In this document: positions 16,691 to 24,717 of the stretch, in pieces
Layout: each line of letters starts with the position of its first letter
Position numbering within the stretch: the first letter of the stretch is position 1
From: JAABUE01 sp037440925
Lineage (GTDB): Bacteria > Chloroflexota > Anaerolineae > Anaerolineales > Villigracilaceae
DNA: 39,284 nucleotides
Assembly (NCBI GenBank): GCA_037440925.1
Contig: JBBITF010000026.1
Coordinates: 1-39,284 of the forward strand
Reading direction: 5' to 3'
The notes under the pieces: generated by a model
Told to the model about the DNA's origin: nothing
The model's database searches: none
What the model saw: only the letters and a program-made list of their open reading frames with translations
Position numbers and translations under genes: made by a program

Positions 16691-17386
16691 ATGTCCAAAC
16701 GCATCCTGATCGTAGACGATGAACCGCGCTATCTGCGCCTGCTGGAAGCCAACCTGCGCACAGAGGGTTATGAAGTCGCTGCGGCCCAGGATGGCATACA
16801 GGCTATTGATATCTTCTCCTCCCAGCCTATTGACTTGATTCTTTTGGACATCATGATGCCGCGTTTGGATGGCTTTGCCACCTGTCAGCGTATTCGTGAA
16901 TACTCTACGGTGCCAATCATTATGCTGACAGCCAAAGGAGAAGAGCAAGACCGGGTGCGCGGGCTGGACCTGGGCGCAGACGATTACCTGGTCAAACCCT
17001 TTTCGGCTACTGAGTTGCTGGCTCGTGTTCGCGCCGTTTTGAGACGCAGTCAACTGCCCGCTCCCAGTGGACAGGCGCGTTTTTTTACACACGACGACTT
17101 GAAAATTGATTTTGCGCGCGCAGAGGTCTGGGTAAAAGAACAGGCCGTGTCGCTTTCGGCAACAGAATACCGCCTTCTGTTGCAATTCGTTCACAATGTT
17201 GGCAAGATTCTGACCGCTGAAGACCTGTTGACCAGTATATGGGGACCGGAATACAAAACGGAAAAGGAAATCTTGTGGGTCAGCATCGCCCGTCTACGTC
17301 AAAAGTTGGAACCTGATCCTCATGCTCCCAAATACATCGTGACGCGTTCTGGGCTGGGTTACTTGATGCCGCCCTCCGAATCCTGA
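16691..17386 (+). CDS. OmpR/PhoB-family response regulator
   Basis: A DNA-binding response regulator of 231 residues. The receiver domain has acidic residues D9 and D10, phosphoacceptor D53 (LLDIMMPRLDGF), T80 and K102 (DDYLVKPF). The C-terminal winged helix (about 130-228) contains LSATEYRLLLQFVHNVGKI and the recognition-helix region KEILWVSIARLRQKLEPD. A clear AGAAGGAG precedes the ATG. It follows two histidine kinases and precedes the CpaE/TadZ-like gene, so it may be served by one or both kinases and may control this cluster. Confidence 0.95.
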   Translation: MSKRILIVDDEPRYLRLLEANLRTEGYEVAAAQDGIQAIDIFSSQPIDLILLDIMMPRLDGFATCQRIREYSTVPIIMLTAKGEEQDRVRGLDLGADDYLVKPFSATELLARVRAVLRRSQLPAPSGQARFFTHDDLKIDFARAEVWVKEQAVSLSATEYRLLLQFVHNVGKILTAEDLLTSIWGPEYKTEKEILWVSIARLRQKLEPDPHAPKYIVTRSGLGYLMPPSES

Positions 17387-17395
17387 AACAGAAGA

Positions 17396-18571
17396 ATGCC
17401 AGAAAAGACCATTCTGCTCGTAGATGCAGATCACGCCAGCCTCAATTTCATGTCCCGCCTGATGCGGGAACAAGGCTACGCAGTCTTGCAAACCCATTTG
17501 GGAAAGGAAGGGTGGATCTACGCCTGGCGCGACCGTCCAAATCTGATCATCTTCGACCCTGCTCTGCAAGACATCTCTGGCGAGCAATTCGTATCAAAAC
17601 TGCGTCAAGACCCGCGTTCCTCTGCTATCCCTATCCTGGCGCTCAGCAGCGACCTGCGGCCGGCCCGCAAAACTTCTTGCCTGGAAGCCGGGTGCAACGA
17701 ATACCTGGTCAAATCTGGCGAAGCAGTGACCATCATACCAGAACTGGTTGCCCAGTTGCTTACCAGCACAAAGACGCCTGTTAAAAAGTTGGCCGAAAGC
17801 GGTTATTTGATTGCCTTCTTGAGCGCAAAAGGCGGCACCGGGGTCTCGTCGCTGTGCGCTAACTATGGCGTTGCCATTTGCGAGAACAAACCGGAGGCCC
17901 GGCTGGCGGTGGCTGATTTGGTACTACCCATCGGCTCAATTGCTAATCTGGTTGGATACAAAGGAGAACTCGATCTACTTACAGTTGCTCTGATGGCCGA
18001 CACTGAAATCAACAACGAGTATTTTCACACGCAATTGCCCCAACCTCCTGGCTGGCGCTTTCAGCTCTTGCCTGGCACTACAACCCCTGACCGCGCCAAC
18101 GATTTACGCGCTGACCGCATTCCAGAAATCATCGAGGCTTTACTGGCAGCCTATGATTACGTCCTGGTGGACCTGGGACGCTCTCTTTCTCGCATCAGCA
18201 TGCCCATTATACAGAGGGCCGATCTCTTGGCGCTCATTGTATCCACCGATCAAAGCACCGCTACTTTGACCCATATCGTGTGGGAATATTTCCAAAAACA
18301 GGGCATCGAAGAAAAGCGCATCTTCCCAATTCTGAACCGCGTCATTGGGCTAGAAGGTCTAACCAAAGCCCAAACCGAAAAAATTATCGGGCTGAACATC
18401 AAAGCCACCATACCTTACATGGGAAGCAACTTCGTCATCGCCAACAACCAAAGCCAGTCCATTTTTGTGAAATATCCAGGCAATGTTGCCACTATGGTCG
18501 TCAAGGAATCAGCACAAGAAATGATCGAATTGCTCAACCGTTTACGCTATGAAAGCAAGAGGAAATCATGA
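17396..18571 (+). CDS. CpaE/TadZ-like protein: receiver domain plus atypical MinD-type ATPase
   Basis: CpaE/TadZ proteins place Tad (Flp) pilus machinery at the pole. The N-terminal receiver-like domain (1-120) keeps D54 (IIFDPALQDISG) and K106 (EYLVKSG). The MinD/ParA-like domain (135-385) has an altered Walker A, K145-G-G-T-G-V-S-S, without the second lysine of KGGxGK[ST]. Loss of that lysine is usual in TadZ/CpaE proteins. Walker B is YVLVDLGRSLS. It starts 9 nt after the response regulator stop and its stop overlaps the next ATG. A second ParA-type protein occurs at 10994, but the two are clearly different families. Confidence 0.85.
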   Translation: MPEKTILLVDADHASLNFMSRLMREQGYAVLQTHLGKEGWIYAWRDRPNLIIFDPALQDISGEQFVSKLRQDPRSSAIPILALSSDLRPARKTSCLEAGCNEYLVKSGEAVTIIPELVAQLLTSTKTPVKKLAESGYLIAFLSAKGGTGVSSLCANYGVAICENKPEARLAVADLVLPIGSIANLVGYKGELDLLTVALMADTEINNEYFHTQLPQPPGWRFQLLPGTTTPDRANDLRADRIPEIIEALLAAYDYVLVDLGRSLSRISMPIIQRADLLALIVSTDQSTATLTHIVWEYFQKQGIEEKRIFPILNRVIGLEGLTKAQTEKIIGLNIKATIPYMGSNFVIANNQSQSIFVKYPGNVATMVVKESAQEMIELLNRLRYESKRKS

Positions 18572-18864
18572 CCATCGAATATGACGATAAAGGCAAATAT
18601 TTTACCGAAGTAGTCCCCAAAATTGCTATTCCAACGCTGATACAAACGACCCAGCACTTGATTCGTGGCAACGTGCATGTACGCCGCGACGAACGCCTCA
18701 AAGATGAATTGGACCGAGACGAACTTTTTCTGGCAATGACGGATGCGAATATTCTGGGGGCAGATGGGCAAGTTCTCCATCAAGTGCGTTTCCTGGCAGT
18801 TCGTCGCGCTCAGATTGTTTGGGTGATGCCTTTGGAAGACCAAGAAAGAGGGAATATCGAATGA
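18568..18864 (+). CDS. Conserved-looking 98-residue protein of unknown function
   Basis: A small soluble protein fixed between the CpaE-like and CpaF-like genes by ATGA overlaps on both sides, so all three are translated together. Its middle part, LIRGNVHVRRDERLKDELDR, followed by ELFLAMTDANIL and a C-terminal VRFLAVRRAQIVWVMPLE, suggests a small beta-barrel with an R-x-x-D/E turn. It is reminiscent of DUF6812-like proteins, but this is memory-based. There are no cysteines, no signal and no membrane segment. A structural or regulatory role with the secretion ATPase is possible from position only. Confidence 0.75.
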   Translation: MTIEYDDKGKYFTEVVPKIAIPTLIQTTQHLIRGNVHVRRDERLKDELDRDELFLAMTDANILGADGQVLHQVRFLAVRRAQIVWVMPLEDQERGNIE

Positions 18865-20186
18865 CAATGCCAGCGCAAACCAGTGTGTCTCGGCTCTCGG
18901 CCCAAGATTTGCTTCGCCTCAAGAAGTATTTATTAGACTCCCTTTCGCGCGCCCTGGAAGCAGAGAGGGTCCCGGCCGAAGAACGCCATACCTTTGTCAA
19001 GCAACATATCGAATCCATCTATGCCCAAACCAATCTCAAACTGCCTGACGAAGTACGCGACCTCATCATCAAGGAAGTACTGTACGACCTATTAGGATAC
19101 GGTCCCATCCAGCCGCTGCTAGAAGACCCAGATGTCAGTGAAGTGATGGTCAATGGCCCCAAAAAAGTCTATATTGAGAAAAAAGGACACCTTATCAAAA
19201 CAAATATAACCTTCGACGACGACCGTCATGTGATGCAAATCATTGAACGCATCATCCTGCCGCTGGGTCGCCGGGTGGATGCCGATAGCCCCACCGTTGA
19301 CGCACGCTTGCCAGACGGCTCGCGCGTCAATGCCGTGATCCCGCCGGTTGCCCTGGATGGCCCCTCCATCACCATCCGCAAATTCCGCAAAGACAAATTA
19401 AGCATAGAACAGTTGGTCCATTTTGGATCGCTGACCGAAAGCATGGCAGAGTTCTTGCGCGCTTGCGTGCTGGCGCGGCTCAATATCATTATTTCGGGCG
19501 GCACCGGTTCGGGAAAGACCACTCTGCTGAACGTCCTGTCGAGTTTCATCCCTGAAGATGAGCGTATTGTCACCATTGAGGATGCGGCCGAATTACAACT
19601 TCAGCAAGAGCATATTGTACGGTTGGAAACGAAGCCGGGAAGCATAGATGGGCATGGCATGGTGACCATCCGCGACCTGGTACGCAACTCACTGCGAATG
19701 CGCCCTGACCGTATCGTAGTAGGCGAAGTACGCGGCGGCGAGGCGCTGGATATGCTCCAGGCGATGAATACCGGTCACGATGGCTCCCTGACCACCCTGC
19801 ACGCCAATACACCCCGCGATGCCCTTTCACGCCTGGAAACCATGATTCTGATGGCAGGCATGGATCTACCGATCAAGGTCGTTCGCCAGCAGGTAGCCTC
19901 CGCAGTGGACCTGATTGTCCAACAAACGCGCTTGAAAGACGGCTCTCGCAAGATTACTGCCATCACTGAGGTGGCCGGACTGGAAGGCGATACCGTTGTG
20001 CTGACCGATATTTTCAAATTCAATCAAACCGGCGTCACCCCAGAGGGTAAAGTGATTGGAGAGTTCAAACCGACCGGAATCCGCCCCCTCTTCTCGCCCC
20101 GCCTGGAATCGGCCGGCTTCAAACTCAAACCCGAAGTCTTTGGAGTCAACGTCAACGAAATGGTCGGCAACCGCCCGCGCCGTTGA
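18861..20186 (+). CDS. CpaF/TadA-type secretion ATPase
   Basis: A hexameric ATPase of the type II/IV secretion superfamily that powers Tad-pilus assembly in known systems. The N-terminal domain (about 1-160) contains LLGYGPIQPLLEDPDVSEVM. The catalytic part has IISGGTGSGKTTLLN (Walker A about 213-221), an Asp box (RIVTIEDAAELQL), Walker B-type RPDRIVVGEVRGGEALDML, and the His box GHDGSLTTLHANTPRDAL. The ATG at 18861 gives 441 residues, normal for TadA. No tadB, tadC, pilin or prepilin peptidase gene follows; the next gene is a regulator under its own promoter. The machine it drives must be encoded elsewhere or be unconventional. Confidence 0.93.
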   Translation: MTMPAQTSVSRLSAQDLLRLKKYLLDSLSRALEAERVPAEERHTFVKQHIESIYAQTNLKLPDEVRDLIIKEVLYDLLGYGPIQPLLEDPDVSEVMVNGPKKVYIEKKGHLIKTNITFDDDRHVMQIIERIILPLGRRVDADSPTVDARLPDGSRVNAVIPPVALDGPSITIRKFRKDKLSIEQLVHFGSLTESMAEFLRACVLARLNIIISGGTGSGKTTLLNVLSSFIPEDERIVTIEDAAELQLQQEHIVRLETKPGSIDGHGMVTIRDLVRNSLRMRPDRIVVGEVRGGEALDMLQAMNTGHDGSLTTLHANTPRDALSRLETMILMAGMDLPIKVVRQQVASAVDLIVQQTRLKDGSRKITAITEVAGLEGDTVVLTDIFKFNQTGVTPEGKVIGEFKPTGIRPLFSPRLESAGFKLKPEVFGVNVNEMVGNRPRR

Positions 20187-20214
20187 CCAGCGGACAAAGT
20201 TTCTCTGCTATAAT
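20183..20214 (+). promoter_or_regulatory. Promoter of the double-HTH regulator operon
   Basis: TGC-TATAAT (-10 at 20209-20214, extended) is preceded by TTGACC at 20183-20188. The spacing of 20 bp is long, so the extended -10 probably does most of the work. The -35 overlaps the cpaF stop codon. Confidence 0.6.
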
Positions 20215-20252
20215 CTATTTGTTTAGCCATTCGAAACACACAGCGAGGAAAC

Positions 20253-20930
20253 ATGGACATACAGGCCCAAATCACCCTGCGCGCAAAAAAACTTGGCGTC
20301 CTCATCCGTGATGCGCGCATTGCGAAGCGCAGAACCACAAAAGAGTGCGCACAGGCCATAGGCATCACAAACGGGGTATTCAAGGCCTACGAAGAAGGAC
20401 GCAGAGCGCCTTCGCTGCCAGAATTAGAAACCCTGGTCTATTACCTCGAACTGCCCATAGATCATTTTTGGAGCGCCGAAGCGCTCTCAGACGACGACCC
20501 GCCAACGGCTGAACTAGATTTAGCGCGTCTGACAGCCTTGCGTCACCGCATGATTGGCGCCTTGCTGCGCCAGGAACGCATGAATGCCAGTTTGTCTATG
20601 AAAGCAGTAGCCGAACAAACCGGCATCTCAACCAGCCGCCTGAAAGCCTATGAACTGGGGGAACGCCCCATCCCTCTACCAGAATTGGAAGCCCTGTTAC
20701 ACGTCTTGGGAGGACGTATCGAAACATTCTTCGACCAGGGGGGACCGATCGGTCAATGGATGACAAAGCAAAGAGAAATTCAACAATTCAAAGACCTGTC
20801 CGCCGAATTGCGCAGTTTTGTCGCTCAGCCGGTAAACCAACCCTACCTGGAACTGGCGCGCAAACTCAGCGAAATGTCCACCGACAAACTTCGCTCGCTA
20901 GCAGAAGATATTCTCGATATTACCTTCTAG
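20253..20930 (+). CDS. Regulator with two XRE-type helix-turn-helix domains
   Basis: A 225-residue cytosolic protein with two Cro/C1-type HTH domains in tandem. The first lies at about 12-62 (TTKECAQAIGITNGVFKAYE, then RRAPSLPELETLVYYLELP), and the second at about 100-153 (LSMKAVAEQTGISTSRLKAY, then ERPIPLPELEALLHVLGG). The C-terminal 60 residues are helical and may dimerise. GAGGAAAC precedes the ATG. It has its own promoter and heads a tightly spaced run of five genes up to 23768. Two covalently joined HTH units suggest recognition of a paired site. Targets are unknown. Confidence 0.88.
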   Translation: MDIQAQITLRAKKLGVLIRDARIAKRRTTKECAQAIGITNGVFKAYEEGRRAPSLPELETLVYYLELPIDHFWSAEALSDDDPPTAELDLARLTALRHRMIGALLRQERMNASLSMKAVAEQTGISTSRLKAYELGERPIPLPELEALLHVLGGRIETFFDQGGPIGQWMTKQREIQQFKDLSAELRSFVAQPVNQPYLELARKLSEMSTDKLRSLAEDILDITF

Positions 20931-20937
20931 CAAACCG

Positions 20938-21459
20938 ATGAGTCTAAACCCTTCCCTTCTTGCAGAACAAGGTAAGCAAGCCTTTTCAGCCGGCAAATTT
21001 GCCCAGGCAGCAGAGTTCTTTTCTCAAGCGGCAACCGCCTATAGCGCGGCGAATGACAGGTTGAGCGCCGCTGAAATGAAGAATAATCTGTGCGTAGCGC
21101 TGTCAAAAATGGAGAAAGCGCAGGAAGCCTTGCAAGCCGTTGCCGGCACAGACAAAGTATTCGAAGAGGCTGGCGACATCCGACGGCAAGGCATGGCGCT
21201 TGGCAACCAGGCGGAGGCGCTGGAGTCTCTGGGACGGTTAGACGAGGCGCTGGCAGCCTACGAGCGCTCAGCCTCCTTGTTGGCCGAAGCGGGAGAAAAC
21301 GAATTGCGTTCCATTGTCTTGCAATCCATTGCAGCGCTCAAATTGCGGCGCAGTAAGATAATGGACGCTGCGCTTTCCATGATCGGCTCGGTAGAGACGA
21401 CGCCCAAACCCAATCTCTTGCAGCGTCTCGTGCGGTTTTTCTTACGCTTTCTACGATGA
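20938..21459 (+). CDS. TPR-repeat protein with basic C-terminus
   Basis: A 173-residue protein made of about three to four tetratricopeptide-like helix pairs (GKQAFSAGKFAQAAEFFSQA near 12-31, AEMKNNLCVALSKMEKAQEA, QAEALESLGRLDEALAAYER). The end, RLVRFFLRFLR, is short, amphipathic and basic, and could touch the membrane. It starts 7 nt after the regulator stop, and its stop overlaps the ATG of the acetyltransferase. It is a likely protein-protein scaffold; no partner is evident beyond the operon. Confidence 0.82.
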   Translation: MSLNPSLLAEQGKQAFSAGKFAQAAEFFSQAATAYSAANDRLSAAEMKNNLCVALSKMEKAQEALQAVAGTDKVFEEAGDIRRQGMALGNQAEALESLGRLDEALAAYERSASLLAEAGENELRSIVLQSIAALKLRRSKIMDAALSMIGSVETTPKPNLLQRLVRFFLRFLR

Positions 21460-22325
21460 TTGGAATATACCAAGCCCGCCCAGCGGTATCCGAGGATCGC
21501 CAAGCAATATCCAATTTAATCTTCTTCGAGGCTCACGTCCATCGTCACCTCGAATGGAATGAACCGTTAGAATGGCTCGGGCATCCTCATTTTTGGGCGC
21601 TGGAAGAGAACGGCGACCTGCTGGCGGCCCTGGCCTGCCCTCTCGATCCGCCTGGAATGGCCTGGGTGCGTTTTTTTGCCCATGCCCATAAAATCAACAT
21701 GGAAGATGCCTGGTCTGCGCTTTGGCGCATTGCCCAAAGCGCAATTGCGCAGCAAGGCGGCGCAACCGTGGCGGCCATTGCCCGGCAAACATGGTTCAAT
21801 CACTTGCTCAAAAGCAACGGCTTCCATCACGCACAAGACATCGTCATGCTCGAATGGCAGCGCCATGCCCTGCCATCGAACTGGCTCCAACCTCGTGCAG
21901 ACATCCGCTCTATGCAAGCGGAAGACTTGCCGCTTGTTGCTGAGTTAGATGCGGCTGCTTTTCCTCCCCTATGGCGCAACTCCATGCAGGCGCTGACCAA
22001 AGCCTTGGAGCAGGCGCAGTTTGCTACAGTTATGGAAGATGCGCACGGGTTGGCAGGATATCAAATCAGTACCGGGAATCCGTTTGGGGTCCACCTCGCC
22101 AGGCTCGCCGTCCGCCCCGACGCGCAAGGTCAAGGACTGGGTCTGGCGCTCGTTTGCGATGTGATCCGTCGGCTAGATTGGCGCAGCGGCGCGCGTTTGA
22201 CGGTGAACACCTCAAGCGACAACACCGCCTCGCTGGCATTATATCGAAAGGTGGGCTTTCGCTACAACGGAGAGAAATATCCCATTCTCTGCTTCGAGGT
22301 GCCGCCCCAAAAGGAGGCGCTGTGA
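21456..22325 (+). CDS. GNAT acetyltransferase with two tandem GNAT folds
   Basis: A 289-residue protein. The C-terminal half (about 150-285) is a complete GNAT domain with the acetyl-CoA loop RPDAQGQGLGLALVCDVIRR, a beta5 segment RLTVNTSSDNTASLALYRKV and GFRYNG. The N-terminal half (1-140) keeps the general layout but lacks a clear acetyl-CoA loop, so it is probably a degenerate copy, as in several tandem GNAT proteins. It overlaps the TPR gene by ATGA and the next gene by GTGA. The acceptor substrate is unknown. Confidence 0.87.
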   Translation: MIGIYQARPAVSEDRQAISNLIFFEAHVHRHLEWNEPLEWLGHPHFWALEENGDLLAALACPLDPPGMAWVRFFAHAHKINMEDAWSALWRIAQSAIAQQGGATVAAIARQTWFNHLLKSNGFHHAQDIVMLEWQRHALPSNWLQPRADIRSMQAEDLPLVAELDAAAFPPLWRNSMQALTKALEQAQFATVMEDAHGLAGYQISTGNPFGVHLARLAVRPDAQGQGLGLALVCDVIRRLDWRSGARLTVNTSSDNTASLALYRKVGFRYNGEKYPILCFEVPPQKEAL

Positions 22326-22924
22326 ACCAACCCTTCTCTGGCTGTATTTTGCGCCCCTTCAGAGAAATCTTGATTAGCGAACTAGGGCAAGAAAACCTGT
22401 CTCTGTTGTTGGAAAAAGCCGGGTTGCCTTCTGCCTGGGCCAACGTCAACCAGGAGACTTCTAACGACGATCAAACTGCGGCTGAGATGTACGCCGGCCT
22501 GCAAAAGGCTCTGCGAACTTACTATGGGAGAGGCGTACGCGGCATTCTCCAACGCTCAGGCAGTTTTTTGTGGAGGCGTCTGCTGGAAGGCGCTCCCTTG
22601 AACCTCCGAATCCATGCCGCTGTGATGCGCAAACTGCCTCTGCCAAACCGGCCTAAAGCGGCCCTGCAACTTCTGGCCAGCCTTCTGAACCCTCACCCTG
22701 GCAACGTGACGGTTCATACTCTCGACCTGGACCTGCTCCTGTCCGACCACGCCAGTCCCGGCGCCCCGCCCGGCTCTGCCAGCGAACCCATCTGTTTCGT
22801 GACGTTGGGTCTGTTGCACGAGTGCCTGTTTTAGGCCACCGGCCAAGAATACGACATCCAGGAAACCTCCTGCAAAGCAACCGGACAGGAAGCATGTGAA
22901 TTCATCATCAAAATTGGAGGATAA
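22322..22924 (+). pseudogene. V4R-domain protein interrupted by an in-frame TAG
   Basis: Translation from GTG 22322 (GTGA overlap with the GNAT stop) gives 170 residues and stops at TAG 22832-22834, immediately after TLGLLHECLF. The same frame then continues for 29 codons to TAA 22922-22924, reading ATGQEYDIQETSCKATGQEA then CEFIIKIGG. This is the standard C-terminal end of a V4R (4-vinyl-reductase-like) domain, with its E-x-x-C-x-A-x-G-x-x-x-C-x-F-x-I signature. The TAG stands where related domains often carry Trp, so a TGG to TAG change is the simplest explanation. The GGAGG of the next gene lies in the last codons of the extended frame. TAG ends other genes here, so routine readthrough is not expected. 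V4R domains bind small hydrophobic ligands. Confidence 0.8.
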
Positions 22925-22928
22925 CCTT

Positions 22929-23768
22929 ATGAAAAGCAACGAATGGAATTGGACAAGCAACGATAACCTGCCCATGTATGCGCGCAGTTGGGAGCCAGAA
23001 GGCAGCGCCAGGGCTTGCATTGCCCTGATACACGGTCTAGGTGAACATATCGGCCGTTATGCTCATGTTGGGCAAGCGCTCACGCAGGCAGGTTTCATTC
23101 TGACCGGTTATGACCTGCGCGGGCATGGCAAATCTGGGGGCGCACGTGGACACACCCCTTCTTACGATGCTCTGATGAACGACATCGAGCGTTTCCTGGC
23201 GTTGACAGCGGAGCATTATCCTGGCTTGCCGCGCTTCCTGTACGGCCATAGCATGGGCGGCAATCAGGTCATCAACTTTGCCTTGCGACGTACAGCCGAC
23301 TTGCAAGGCATCGTCGCCACCGGGCCCTGGCTCAAACTGGCTTTCGAGCCGCCGGCGCCCAAAGTTGCCCTGGGAAAGATGATGAACAAACTTCTTCCAG
23401 GCTTCACGCAAACGTCTGGTCTCGACACCAAGGCCCTCTCCCATGACGAGGCTGTCGTGCAAGCATACGAAACCGATCCACTCGTACACGACAAAATTTC
23501 GGCCCGCCTGTTCATAGAAATGTACCAAAGCGGGCTATGGGCATTGGAACAAGCCGGTCAATTTCCCCTGCCTCTATTGCTGATGCACGGTGAAAAAGAC
23601 CGCCTCACATCGCCTCAAGCCAGTCGCCAGTTTGCTACCCTGGCCGGCAGCAAAGTGACACTGCATATTTGGGAGGGACTCTTCCACGAGATTCACAACG
23701 AAGTCCAAAAGGGAGAGGTGTTTGCCGAATTGATTGCATGGCTAGACGAAAGGCTTAAAGCAAAATGA
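22929..23768 (+). CDS. Alpha/beta hydrolase, monoacylglycerol-lipase/lysophospholipase type
   Basis: A 279-residue serine hydrolase that would cleave monoacylglycerols or lysophospholipids. The family pattern is clear: LIHGLGEHIGRYAHVGQAL near 34-52, YDLRGHGKSGGARGH near 61-75, nucleophile S108 in YGHSMGG, acid D224 in HGEKDRLTS, and H253 in GLFHEIHNE. The ATG at 22929 follows GGAGG by 8 nt; the GTG at 22896 would extend into the V4R frame and is not used. No signal peptide is present, so a cytosolic role is likely. It is the last gene of the run started at 20253. Confidence 0.92.
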   Translation: MKSNEWNWTSNDNLPMYARSWEPEGSARACIALIHGLGEHIGRYAHVGQALTQAGFILTGYDLRGHGKSGGARGHTPSYDALMNDIERFLALTAEHYPGLPRFLYGHSMGGNQVINFALRRTADLQGIVATGPWLKLAFEPPAPKVALGKMMNKLLPGFTQTSGLDTKALSHDEAVVQAYETDPLVHDKISARLFIEMYQSGLWALEQAGQFPLPLLLMHGEKDRLTSPQASRQFATLAGSKVTLHIWEGLFHEIHNEVQKGEVFAELIAWLDERLKAK

Positions 23769-23841
23769 GTTTTTTCTATCCTTTCTGGACAAATTCTTCC
23801 CAATATGGCAAAATTTCGACGTTCAATACATTCCCCCCTTC

Positions 23842-23927
23842 TTTGTAACTGCCTACCCGCCTTCCCCCCGCCTCTTATCATCCCCAAAGAGGGCTCTCGT
23901 CGAGAGAGGGTGAGGGCAGGTAGTTAC
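23842..23927 (+). repeat. Short dispersed element with imperfect terminal inverted repeats
   Basis: GTAACTGCCTACCC (23845-23858) and GGGCAGGTAGTTAC (23914-23927) are imperfect inverted repeats (12 of 14 positions) flanking a segment with the hairpin CTCTCG-T-CGAGAG. The 17-nt TTTGTAACTGCCTACCC at 23842-23858 recurs exactly at 36370-36386. The element fills most of the gap between the lipase and DsbA-like genes. Confidence 0.7.
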
Positions 23928-23956
23928 GACCACTACCCATATTGAGGAGACGAGAA

Positions 23957-24703
23957 ATGACCGAAGAGAAAATGAGCAAACGCCAGATGCTGCGCGAGAA
24001 GCGTCGCCGGACCGCAATGCGTAATCGTTTGATAACCATTGGGTTTGTTGTGATTGGCGCGCTGCTGGTAGCGTTTGCGTTGATTGCCCCCAACCTTAAG
24101 CCAGTCGGTGAAATTGCTGCCGCTGCTCCGTCTCCCCGCCCTATGGCAAACGATAATTCCATGGGCGACCCCAATGCTCCCATTAAAATCGTGGAATATT
24201 CTGACTACCAATGTCCATATTGCGGAAGATTTTTCAAAGAAACCGAACCTCAACTGGTGGAAAAATATATTGCCACCGGCAAGGTTTACTTTACCTATCG
24301 TTCGTTTGGTGAGTTTATCGGGTCCGAATCGAAGGCCGCAGCCGAGGCAGCCTATTGCGCCGGCGAGCAAAACAAGTACTGGGAATTTCACGACATTCTC
24401 TTTGCTAACCAAAGAGGGGAAAACATAGGTGATTACACAGACCGTCGTTTGTTGGCCTTTGCCGAAACGCTTGACTTAGACATGGGCGCTTTCCGCTCCT
24501 GTTTCGAGAGCGGCAAATACAGCCAACGAGTAGACCAAGACTTTACAGACGGAAGCGCGGCCGGCGTACAAGCCACGCCCTCGTTTGTGTTGACGTATGC
24601 GGTCAACGGCGAAACCCGCCAAAGCATTATTGCCGGCGCTTATCCTTTCAGTGAGTTCGAAGCGCAAATCGAAGCGGCGCTGACAGAGATGGGGCTGAAA
24701 TAG
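23957..24703 (+). CDS. Membrane-anchored DsbA-like thiol:disulfide oxidoreductase
   Basis: A 248-residue protein with a basic N-terminus, one membrane segment (about 25-46, ITIGFVVIGALLVAFALIAP) and an extracytoplasmic thioredoxin fold. The active site is C86-P-Y-C89 in YSDYQCPYC, the insert is helical, and the cis-proline region is VQATPSFVLTY. This is the BdbD/DsbA group (thioredoxin_4 type), which introduces disulfides in exported proteins. The ATG at 23957 has GAGGAG upstream; the TTG at 23942 would sit on that site. The VKOR protein at 1672 could re-oxidise it. The gene stands alone, convergent with the DUF554 gene. Confidence 0.92.
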   Translation: MTEEKMSKRQMLREKRRRTAMRNRLITIGFVVIGALLVAFALIAPNLKPVGEIAAAAPSPRPMANDNSMGDPNAPIKIVEYSDYQCPYCGRFFKETEPQLVEKYIATGKVYFTYRSFGEFIGSESKAAAEAAYCAGEQNKYWEFHDILFANQRGENIGDYTDRRLLAFAETLDLDMGAFRSCFESGKYSQRVDQDFTDGSAAGVQATPSFVLTYAVNGETRQSIIAGAYPFSEFEAQIEAALTEMGLK

Positions 24704-24717
24704 GGACGCAAACAGCC

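Noticed and set aside
17396..18571. Loss of the Walker A lysine in the CpaE-like protein as a novelty
   Set aside because: This change is already typical of the TadZ/CpaE family, so it is recorded as annotation only.
21971..22321. Long open extension in front of the V4R frame
   Set aside because: It overlaps the GNAT gene in another frame. The GTG at 22322 with GTGA overlap is the natural start.
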